Assembly (NCBI GenBank): GCA_963695105.1 | Contig: CAVOGC010000019.1 | Span: 10,769 to 74,768, forward strand | Direction: 5' to 3' | Source: Competibacter sp963695105 | GTDB taxonomy: Bacteria; Pseudomonadota; Gammaproteobacteria; Competibacterales; Competibacteraceae | DNA length: 64,000 bases | Part shown: positions 17,044-24,937 of the stretch, piece after piece | Position numbering within the stretch: position 1 is the first letter of the stretch | How the letters are laid out: each line of letters begins with the position of its first letter | The notes under the pieces: generated by a model | Told to the model about the DNA's origin: nothing | Databases searched by the model: none | The model's input: only the letters and a program-made list of their open reading frames with translations | Made by a program: the position numbers and the translations under genes

Positions 17044-17559
17044 GTGCATCTTGTGGAAAAAATGAACCCTACTGAATTTACCGCCTCGATCACGGGTGCT
17101 TTTGTCGGCACGCTCGCGGCTTCATTCTTCTCTTTTATCATTTTGGAGGCCGAGCAGTCGCCGGTCATTTTGGCGTCCACTGGGGCATCGGCCATGTTGC
17201 TGTTTGGCTTTCCGCATAGTCCGGTATCGCAGCCGTGGAACCTGGTTGGCGGGCATGTCGTTTCCGCCATCATTGGAGTCGGCTGTTTTAAGCTAATACC
17301 GAACGCATTATTGGCTTCCGCTATCGCCATACCGGCGGCCATGATCCTGATGCACCTGCTTCGTTGTATGCATCCGCCCGGCGGCGCCACCGCCATCACG
17401 GCGATCGTTGGTGGCGAGGCTGTGCACGAATTAGGGTTCGCATTTGTTGTGGTCCCGGTTTTTATTAATGCAATCATACTGTTATCAGTGGCGATGAGCG
17501 TCGGTACATTTCGTCAAAAAAATCCTTTTGATATCAATGCCAAAACTTGGATTGAGTAG
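17044..17559 (+). CDS. HPP-family membrane protein, possible nitrite transporter
   Basis: A small integral membrane protein (about 165 residues, four hydrophobic segments) of the HPP family. The name-giving HPPGGATA motif is present (CMHPPGGATAITAIVGG), preceded by the conserved ASTGASAMLLFGFPHSPVSQP and N-GGH segments. Cyanobacterial and chloroplast HPP proteins have been shown to transport nitrite; the position between mobA and narLX at the edge of the nitrate island supports a similar role here. The start is uncertain: GTG 17044, GTG 17053 or ATG 17062 are all in frame with weak ribosome sites. It converges with narL. Confidence 0.85.
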   Translation: MHLVEKMNPTEFTASITGAFVGTLAASFFSFIILEAEQSPVILASTGASAMLLFGFPHSPVSQPWNLVGGHVVSAIIGVGCFKLIPNALLASAIAIPAAMILMHLLRCMHPPGGATAITAIVGGEAVHELGFAFVVVPVFINAIILLSVAMSVGTFRQKNPFDINAKTWIE

Positions 17560-17695
17560 CGGTCTGGCCCGTCAGGCCAATCGCGCCAATCAATGCCGGC
17601 AGTGATCTTTTTTCGGTTTTTACGGTGCTGGCGCCGCTGTCTACGGGTGACCAGTTCACAGCCAGTGTCCCGCGCAGCTTCCACAGTGCTCGCCG

Positions 17696-18346
17696 CTAAT
17701 CGCGGAACCCGTGTTTGACCGCCCAAACCGCCGCCTCGACCCGCGAAGCCAGATCGAGCTTGCGCAGCAGGTGCTTGACGTGAACTTTCACCGTGCCTTC
17801 GGTGATCTTCAGCTTGCGGGCGATGAGCTTATTGCTGCAACCGGCGGCGATCAACGCCAGGATTTCCCGCTCCCGTTCGGTGAGTTTGACGCTGTCGATG
17901 GGTTTGGGCTGGCTCTCGTGCCGCAGGGCGTCGGCCATAATCGCCGCGACCCGTTCGCCCAGCGCGATGCGGCCCTGCGCGGCGGCTTTCAGGCTGTGCA
18001 GAACCTCTTCCGGCTCCATGTCCTTGAGCAGATAGCCGTCGGCGCCGAGCCGCAGCGCCGCCACCACGTCTTCCTCGCTGTCGGAGACGGTGAGGATGAT
18101 CACCCGCGTGTCCAGGTCGGCGGCCTTGAGGGCTTTCAGCGCCTCCATGCCGCTGAGGCCGCGCATGTTCAGGTCGAGCAGGATCAAATCCGGCCGTAAG
18201 CGATGAGCCAACTCCACGCCCTGCTGGCCATCGCCGGCCTCGCCGACCAACCGCAGGGAAGGCTCCATGGCGATCAGTTGCAAAATCCCCTTGCGCATCA
18301 ACGGGTGATCGTCGACCACCAGAATGGTTTGGACTTCGTCAAGCAT
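17696..18346 (-). CDS. narL: Nitrate/nitrite response regulator NarL
   Basis: A 216-residue response regulator, the same length as E. coli NarL. The receiver domain has the acidic pair (VVDDHPL), the phospho-acceptor D58 (LILLDLNMRG) and the conserved K (YLLKDMEPEE). The C-terminal LuxR-type helix-turn-helix reads LTEREREILALIAAG and the recognition helix ITEGTVKVHVKHLLRKL. Phosphorylated by NarX in the presence of nitrate, it binds TACYNMT heptamers to activate nar genes. Its start overlaps the end of narX by 8 bases on the same strand, so it is translationally coupled downstream of narX. Confidence 0.95.
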   Translation of the reverse strand: MLDEVQTILVVDDHPLMRKGILQLIAMEPSLRLVGEAGDGQQGVELAHRLRPDLILLDLNMRGLSGMEALKALKAADLDTRVIILTVSDSEEDVVAALRLGADGYLLKDMEPEEVLHSLKAAAQGRIALGERVAAIMADALRHESQPKPIDSVKLTEREREILALIAAGCSNKLIARKLKITEGTVKVHVKHLLRKLDLASRVEAAVWAVKHGFRD

Positions 18347-20234
18347 AACGGACCTCGTCGCGGGGTTGGCCGGCGCTGTCGGGGGAGCGCCGGCCGGCGG
18401 CGGGCAGGAACCTCAGTTGCACCCGCAGTCCGCCGTCGGGTTGGGAATGCAGGCTCAGCACACCGCCCATCTGGGTGGCCCGCTCGCGCATGATGTTGAG
18501 GCCAAAGTGGTTCTCACGGTCGGGTTCGGCCGGTAGCCCGATGCCGTCGTCGGCGATGTCGATGGCCGCCTCGCCGCCGTGCATGCCGTGCAGTCGCACC
18601 GAAATCCGCTTGGCGCGGGCGTGCTTGACGGCGTTGTTCAGCGCCTCCCGGACGATTTGCATGACATGAATCTGCTCGTTGGGATCGAGCGCGCAGTTCC
18701 AGTCGGTGTGATACAGCTCGATCGGCAGTTGGCCGCGGTGGCTGAATTCCCGCGCCACTTCGCGCAGGCTCTCTTCCAGCCGGGGATGTTCCATTTTCAG
18801 GCGGAAGGTGGCGATCAGTTCCCGCAGTTGCCGGTAAGCGCTGTTGAGACCCTCGCGCAGTTCGGCGACGATGTCGCGCGCTTGCGCGGCGGTTTCCTTG
18901 CCGCCCGCCAGCAGTTGCAGGCGGCCTACCTGAATTTTCAGGTAGGACAGCGATTGCGCCAGCGAATCGTGCAATTCGCGAGCGATGGCCGCGCGTTCTT
19001 CCAACAGCGCCAGCCGGCGGCGATGCTCGGTCTGTTCGTTGACCCGCAAGGCGGCGGCGATGTTGCGCGCCACCGCTTCCAGCAGCGGCAGTTGCCAGGC
19101 AGTGGCCGATTCCAGGCCGGGGTTACGGACGATCAGTACCCCGAACTGCCGCTCCTGAACCTTGATCGGGATGGAAAACAGTTCGTGGCCGGCATCCAGC
19201 GGATGGGTGGCGCCAGCGCCCAGACAGGGGTTGCAATTCGGCCGACTGCAAAACGTCGGAAGACCGACCGGCCGCGGTTGGGTGGTAAAGACCCGGCTGG
19301 CCTGGCGGGTGGCGGGATCGATCAGGCATAGGGTGACCGAACCCATGCCGGTCAGTTTTTCGATCTCCGCCAGCAGCGCCTGATGGTCGGCATCGTCCAG
19401 GGCCGACTCACCGAGCCGCCTGGCGGTATGGTAGAGCAGTTCCAGCGAGCGGTTGCTGACCCGCAGCGCCTGGGTTTGCTGCTCGACCCGGGCCTCCAGA
19501 TCGGCGTACATCGCCGACAGATCGGCGGTCATCAGATTGAAGGCATGGCCCAGCACCCCCAGTTCGTCGTTGCCGGTGTGGCGGGCGCGCACCGTCAGGT
19601 CGCCGCTCCGGGCCTTGCGCGCCACTTCCACCAGATCGCGCAGCGGCACGACCACGCCGCTGTCCAGTTGATACATGGCGGCGAAAATCAGCACCAGGAT
19701 TAAAAACAGGGCCATGCCCTGCACCAGCCGCAGCAGTAGGATTTTCGCCTCGGTGTCCTGCTCCAGCAGCATGACGAAGGCATCCAGTTTGGCGACGAAT
19801 TCATCCACCTGCCGCAAATAGGCCGTGGAGGGTGAGTTGTCCGTCGCGGAGGTTTCCAGGATTGACCGCAGGTCGTCATGCCAAGACGACTCGATGGCCC
19901 TGAGCGTCCTGTTTTTGGTATCCCCCGCCGCCGGAGAGATTGCACCGATTTGCCAAAGGTGATCCAGACGGCGCTCGAACTGGTCGATTTCCCGAGCCAC
20001 GTCCCCGGCATGGTGGGTATCGGCGCCGTGGGAATCCTGCAAACGGGTGGCGATGCGGTAGGACTGCATGCGCAGGGAGCCAGCCAGGTTGATGGCGGCG
20101 GCGTCGCCCTTGCTGGATTCGGCGATGAAGACCGAGCTGATCATGCTGAGCAGCGCCAGCAGCACGATGCCGCCCATGGTCAAGCCGTTGCGGAAGATAA
20201 TGGATTCACTGTTTTCCACGGAAGGTTCTCTCAT
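18339..20234 (-). CDS. narX: Nitrate/nitrite sensor histidine kinase NarX
   Basis: A 631-residue inner-membrane sensor. One membrane helix (about 17-36) is followed by a periplasmic nitrate-binding P-box (AAINLAGSLRMQSYRIATRL), a four-helix bundle, a second helix (MALFLILVLIFAAMYQLD) and a HAMP domain. A GAF-like region with a cysteine cluster (CSRPNCNPCLG) follows, then the phospho-acceptor helix (ERAAIARELHDSLAQSLSYL) and a HATPase (NNAVKHARAKRI, DDGIGLP). This is the full NarX plan. The start at 20234 (MREPSVENSES) is preferred over one at 20336. It is divergent from narK across a regulatory region. Confidence 0.95.
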   Translation of the reverse strand: MREPSVENSESIIFRNGLTMGGIVLLALLSMISSVFIAESSKGDAAAINLAGSLRMQSYRIATRLQDSHGADTHHAGDVAREIDQFERRLDHLWQIGAISPAAGDTKNRTLRAIESSWHDDLRSILETSATDNSPSTAYLRQVDEFVAKLDAFVMLLEQDTEAKILLLRLVQGMALFLILVLIFAAMYQLDSGVVVPLRDLVEVARKARSGDLTVRARHTGNDELGVLGHAFNLMTADLSAMYADLEARVEQQTQALRVSNRSLELLYHTARRLGESALDDADHQALLAEIEKLTGMGSVTLCLIDPATRQASRVFTTQPRPVGLPTFCSRPNCNPCLGAGATHPLDAGHELFSIPIKVQERQFGVLIVRNPGLESATAWQLPLLEAVARNIAAALRVNEQTEHRRRLALLEERAAIARELHDSLAQSLSYLKIQVGRLQLLAGGKETAAQARDIVAELREGLNSAYRQLRELIATFRLKMEHPRLEESLREVAREFSHRGQLPIELYHTDWNCALDPNEQIHVMQIVREALNNAVKHARAKRISVRLHGMHGGEAAIDIADDGIGLPAEPDRENHFGLNIMRERATQMGGVLSLHSQPDGGLRVQLRFLPAAGRRSPDSAGQPRDEVRYA

Positions 20235-20343
20235 TGTCGTCCGAACGGGCCGCCGCCCGCGACCACGCGGCGGCACTGGAAATACTACAAGGGTATTGTG
20301 GATACCCCCACGGAATAATGCGGGTGGGCAATCCATCCGCGCC

Positions 20344-20356
20344 TTAATCAGATTAA
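20344..20356. promoter_or_regulatory. 13-bp perfect palindrome between narX and narK
   Basis: TTAATCAGATTAA is a perfect palindrome around a central A, placed in the AT-rich divergent region. It does not match the FNR consensus (TTGAT-N4-ATCAA). The binding factor, if any, is unknown. Confidence 0.35.
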
Positions 20357-20403
20357 TTTGGATAAATAAAATAATAACAGCCGCTTATCTTGCATGATCG
20401 ATA

Positions 20404-20419
20404 TACCTCCAAAGAGGTA
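20404..20419. promoter_or_regulatory. NarL-type 7-2-7 binding site
   Basis: TACCTCCAAAGAGGTA is two inverted heptamers separated by two bases, close to the TACYNMT-N2-AKNRGTA arrangement bound by NarL and NarP. The right half fits exactly; the left differs at its last base. It lies 112 bases before the narK ATG and in the narX-narK divergent space. Confidence 0.65.
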
Positions 20420-20530
20420 CTGGAACAGTCCAAGGGGTTGCTTCAGGCATAAAAACCAAGGCTCGAACTCAGGAATTAAACGCCGCCCGCGTCGTAATAT
20501 CGCACTTGCAGCATAAAAGCGAGGTCCGCA

Positions 20531-23221
20531 ATGGCTACGACGCTCCAACAAAAACAGATCTCGGTGTTGACGATGAACACCCTGGCCTTCGCGGTGAATT
20601 TCGCCGTGTGGACCATGTTTTCGATTATCGGCATCCGCATTAAACAGCAACTCAATCTCAGCGAAACGGAATTCGGCCTGCTGGTCGCCACGCCGATTCT
20701 AACCGGTTCGCTGGTCCGGTTGCCGCTCGGCATTCTCACTGACCGCTTCGGCGGGCGCATCGTTTTTTTCATTCAGATGCTCATCGTCGCCATCCCGATC
20801 TACGGCTTGGCGTTCGCCACCCAATATTGGCAATACCTGGTGTTGGGCCTGTTCGTGGGCCTGGCCGGCGGCTCGTTCGCCACCGGCATCGCCTACACCT
20901 CGGCCTGGTTCAGCAAGGAACGACAGGGCACGGCGATGGGTATCTTCGGCGCCGGCAACGCCGGTTCCGCCATCACCAATCTGGTCGCGCCGCTGCTGGT
21001 CGTCGCCTACGGCTGGCGGATGGTGCCGCAGGTCTATTCCATCGCCATGCTGGTGATGGCCGTGGTGTTCTGGTTCTTCACCTATCCCGACCCCAAGACC
21101 GAGGAACGCAAAAAGTCCGGAGTCAAGCTGACTCTCGGCCAGCAACTCACCCCGCTGATGGATCTGCGGGTGTGGCGGTTCGGCGTGGCCTATTACTTCG
21201 TATTCGGCGGCTTCGTGGCGCTGGCGCTGTGGCTGCCCAAGTACTACGTCGGTGAATACGGTCTTGACCTGAAAACCGCCTCCTTCGTCACCATGTTGTT
21301 TACCCTGCCTTCCGGCGCTATCCGCGCCTTGGGCGGCTGGATTTCCGACCGTTACGGCGGCAGCCAAACCACCTGGTGGGTGTTCTGGATTTCGCTGATC
21401 AGCCTGTTTTTCCTCTGCTACCCGCAGACCACCATGACCTTCCACACCTTGCGCGGCGACGTGTCGTTCAACGTCGGTCTGGGTGTGGTGTCTTTCACCG
21501 TGCTGATATTCGTGGTCGGTATCGCCCAGGGCATTGGCAAGGCCAGCGTCTACCGTTGCCTGGCTGACTACTACCCCAACAATATGGGTTCGGTCGGCGG
21601 ATTGGTTGGGGTAATCGGTGGCTTGGGCGGTTTCACCATGCCGATTGTGTTCGGCATCGCCCTGGACGCCATTGGCGTGCGCAGCAGCGCCTACATGATC
21701 ATGTTCGTGGTGCTGGCCGCGACCATGCTGTGGACCTGGCTGGCCGAGCGGGATGAGCGTGAGACGATCCTGGAGCGGCACGCCGATGTCCGCGCCGAGT
21801 TGGAACATGCGCAACTGATCGAGCATGTCCGGCCGCGCCGGCATCGTCTGGTCGACTGGCGGCCCGACGACGAAACCTTCTGGGAAAAGACCGGCCGCCG
21901 CATCGCCAACCGCAATCTGTGGTTGTCGATGCCGGCACTGCTGCTGGCTTTCGCCGTCTGGGTGGTGTGGAGCGTGATCGTGGTCGAATTGCCGCACATC
22001 GGCTTCCAGTTCAGCACCAGCCAACTGTTCTGGCTGGCGGCGTTGCCCGGATTGTCGGGCGCGCTGTTCCGGTTGTTGTACTCCTTCGTGGTGCCGATCT
22101 TCGGCGGGCGGAACTGGACGGTGTTCAGCACCGCCCTGCTGTTGTTGCCGACGCTGTGGATCGGCATTGCGGTGCAGGATCCGAACACCAGTTACGCGGT
22201 GTTCGTGGCGGTTGCGCTGCTGTGCGGCCTGGGTGGCGGCAGCTTTTCCTCCAGCATGGCCAACATCAGTTTCTTTTTTCCACAGCGTTTGCAGGGCACG
22301 GCGCTGGGTTTGAACGGCGGTGTCGGCAACCTGGGCGTCGGGATGGCGCAATTGATTGCGCCGATCGCGGTTTACGGCGGGGCGTTGCTGGTGTTGGGCG
22401 GTGATCCGCAAAGCCATGTCGATGGCGGTACGACAACCCAAATCTGGGTGCAGAACGCCGGCTTCATCTGGATGCCGTTCATCGTCATCGCCGCCGTCGC
22501 CGCGTACTTTGGCATGGACAACATTGCCAGCGTCAAGGCCGGTTTCGCCGAGCAGGCCGCAATTTTCAAGCACAAGCATCAGTGGCTGATGAGCTGGCTC
22601 TATATCGGCACCTTCGGTTCCTTCATCGGGCTGGCTGTCGGGTTCCCCATGCTGGTCAACACCGTATTCCCTGGGGTGGATGCCTTCCAGTTTGCCTTTA
22701 TTGGCCCACTGCTCGCGGCCTTTGTCCGACCCATCGGTGGTTGGCTGGCGGATCGTGTGGGCGGCGCGGCCATTACTTTTGGGGTCTTTCTGATCATGGT
22801 GGTGGCCCCCCTGGCCGCCGCGGCCTTCCTGCCGGGGGCGAACGGTGGGGGCAACGTAATGGGTTTCGTGGCGATGTTCCTGGTCCTGTTCCTCGCCGCC
22901 GGGATCGGCAACGGTTCCACCTTTCGCATGATTCCGATCATCTTCCGCACCCTCCGCGAGCGGCAGGTCGCCGACCCGAACGACACAGAGGCAATGGCGC
23001 AGGCGCAGCGCGACGGCGTCACCGAAGCGGCTGCCGCCATGGGCTTGAGCGCGGCAATTGCGGCCTTCGGTGGGTTTTTCATTCCCATGGCCTATGGCAT
23101 TTCCATCGAACTGACCGGTAGCCCGCAGAGCGCATTGATCTTCTTCAGTCTGTTTTACCTGAGCTGCGCGCTGGTGACCTGGCGGTGGTATGCCGGCAAG
23201 ACGGCGGAGGTGTCGTGCTGA
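20531..23221 (+). CDS. narK: NarK1-NarK2 fusion nitrate/nitrite transporter
   Basis: An 896-residue inner-membrane protein made of two complete major-facilitator domains (about 24 helices). Residues 1-410 are NarK1-like (nitrate/proton symport type): LVRLPLGILTDRFGG and the nitrate signature GIFGAGNAGSAITN. A cytosolic linker (about 410-460) leads to residues 460-896, NarK2-like (nitrate/nitrite exchange): FRLLYSFVVPIFGGRNW, GTALGLNGGVGNLGVG. The same fused layout is known in Paracoccus. GAGG lies 6 bases before ATG 20531. It is the first gene of a probable narK-narK2-narGHJI transcript under NarL control. Confidence 0.94.
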   Translation: MATTLQQKQISVLTMNTLAFAVNFAVWTMFSIIGIRIKQQLNLSETEFGLLVATPILTGSLVRLPLGILTDRFGGRIVFFIQMLIVAIPIYGLAFATQYWQYLVLGLFVGLAGGSFATGIAYTSAWFSKERQGTAMGIFGAGNAGSAITNLVAPLLVVAYGWRMVPQVYSIAMLVMAVVFWFFTYPDPKTEERKKSGVKLTLGQQLTPLMDLRVWRFGVAYYFVFGGFVALALWLPKYYVGEYGLDLKTASFVTMLFTLPSGAIRALGGWISDRYGGSQTTWWVFWISLISLFFLCYPQTTMTFHTLRGDVSFNVGLGVVSFTVLIFVVGIAQGIGKASVYRCLADYYPNNMGSVGGLVGVIGGLGGFTMPIVFGIALDAIGVRSSAYMIMFVVLAATMLWTWLAERDERETILERHADVRAELEHAQLIEHVRPRRHRLVDWRPDDETFWEKTGRRIANRNLWLSMPALLLAFAVWVVWSVIVVELPHIGFQFSTSQLFWLAALPGLSGALFRLLYSFVVPIFGGRNWTVFSTALLLLPTLWIGIAVQDPNTSYAVFVAVALLCGLGGGSFSSSMANISFFFPQRLQGTALGLNGGVGNLGVGMAQLIAPIAVYGGALLVLGGDPQSHVDGGTTTQIWVQNAGFIWMPFIVIAAVAAYFGMDNIASVKAGFAEQAAIFKHKHQWLMSWLYIGTFGSFIGLAVGFPMLVNTVFPGVDAFQFAFIGPLLAAFVRPIGGWLADRVGGAAITFGVFLIMVVAPLAAAAFLPGANGGGNVMGFVAMFLVLFLAAGIGNGSTFRMIPIIFRTLRERQVADPNDTEAMAQAQRDGVTEAAAAMGLSAAIAAFGGFFIPMAYGISIELTGSPQSALIFFSLFYLSCALVTWRWYAGKTAEVSC

Positions 23222-23288
23222 GAGAGGGGTCGCTAAGTCATAACCGGGCTCGAACAACAGTTGAATTCTTACAAGAGGTTATAAAACC

Positions 23289-24906
23289 ATGGCAGACATC
23301 CGTGAATGGCGCGTGGAAGACCCGCAATTTTGGGAGACCACGGGCAAAGGTATTGCTAACCGCAATCTGTGGATTTCCATTCCCAGCCTATTGTGCGGCT
23401 TCGCGGTGTGGATCTACTGGAGCATCATCACCGTCCAGATGCTCAACGCCGGTTTTCCGTTCAAGCCGGCGGAGTTGTTCACGCTGGCGGCCATCGCCGG
23501 TCTGACCGGAGCGACCCTGCGTATCCCGTCGAGCTTCTTCATCCGCATTGCCGGCGGTCGCAACACCATCGTGTTCACCACCGCGTTGCTGATGATCCCG
23601 GCGCTCGGCACCGGCATCGCCTTGCAGAGTAAGGAAACCCCGTTGTGGGTGTTTCAATTGCTGGCGTTCCTGTCGGGTTTCGGCGGCGGCAACTTTGCCT
23701 CCAGCATGTCCAACATCAGCTTCTTCTTTCCCAAGCGGATGCAGGGGCTGGCGCTGGGTCTGAATGCCGGACTGGGCAATGCCGGCGTGACCACCATGCA
23801 GATTCTGGTGCCGCTGGTGATGACCATTCCGCTACTGGGCAGCTTTGGCGGTGACCCGGTGGTGCTGGAGCAGGCGTCCGGTTCGCTGGTCGGCAAGATC
23901 GCCGCCGGTACGCCGACGTATATTCAGAATGCCGGCTTCGTCTGGCTGTTCCTGCTGGTGCCGTTGGCGTTCATCGGCTGGTTCGGCATGAACAACATTC
24001 ACACCGAGGAAGTCTCGCCACATATCGGTTCGCCCTTGGGCGCGATCTCCAAGATCACCGGTATGTTGCTCATTGGCTTCATCACCGCTGGTGTGGGCCT
24101 TTACCTGATCCTGCCAGCCCCCGCCGGACTCGGGCTGCCTTCGTGGACCAAGTGGGTGGTGTTGCCCGGCGTGATCGCGCTGACCGTGTTCCTGCTCAAG
24201 CTGATTCCGGGCGAGATCAAGCCCAATCTGCAACGGCAATTCCTGATCTTCGGCAACAAGCACACCTGGGTCATGAGCGTGATCTACACCATGACTTTCG
24301 GTAGTTTCATCGGTTATTCCGCCGCCTTTGCCTTGGCCATCAAAGTGATCTTCGGGTTCAGCCATATCGCCGGCGTGGATGGCGTGCTGACGCATACCAC
24401 CGTCAACCCCAACGCACCCAGCGCGCTGATGTATGCCTGGATGGGTCCATTTATTGGGGCGCTGATCCGGCCGATCGGCGGCTGGATTTCCGACAAGGTG
24501 GGTGGCGCCCTGGTCACGCAGATTATTACCGTCGTGATGATCGCCGCCGCGCTGGGCGTGCGCCTATTACATGAGCGCGGCCTATCAATCGGCCACGCCG
24601 GAACAGTATTTCATGCCGTTCTTCCTGCTGTTCCTGGCCCTGTTCGCGGCCAGTGGCATCGGCAACGGCTCCACCTTCCGCACCATCGCCATGGTGTTTC
24701 CCAAGGAACAGGCCGGGCCGGTGCTCGGTTGGACCTCGGCGGTGGCGGCTTATGGCGCTTTCATCATCCCGCAGGTATTTGGCGAGCAGATCAAGGCCAC
24801 CACGCCCGAGTACGCGCTCTACGGTTTCGCCATTTTCTACTTCATCTGTCTGCTGCTGAACTGGTGGTACTACCTCGGCCCCAAGGCGGAGTTCAAGAAT
24901 CCCTGA
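23289..24906 (+). CDS. narK2: NarK2-type nitrate/nitrite antiporter, frameshifted
   Basis: A second transporter, collinear with the C-terminal half of the preceding fusion (both begin FWE-TG--IANRNLW). It keeps the signatures LALGLNAGLGNAGVTTMQ and GPFIGALIRPIGGWISDKVGG. The frame breaks near 24558-24562: upstream frame ends in VMIAAALGV, and the +1 frame continues with AYYMSAAYQSATPEQYFM to LGPKAEFKNP. One extra base (not in a homopolymer) restores a 538-residue protein. As given, the last membrane helices are lost. GAGG precedes the ATG at 23289. Either a sequencing error or a real inactivation of a redundant transporter. narG follows 31 bases later. Confidence 0.85.
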
Positions 24907-24937
24907 GCGGCCCTGTCCCCACAGTGAGGTTATCGAT

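Noticed and set aside
20357..20530. An FNR box upstream of narK
   Set aside because: Searched for TTGAT-N4-ATCAA; the nearest sequence (TTGCATGATCGATA) matches only half of it.
20699..23257. An 852-codon minus-strand frame opposite the narK fusion
   Set aside because: Antisense to an intact, homologous transporter; His/Gln/Arg-rich with no motif or ribosome site.
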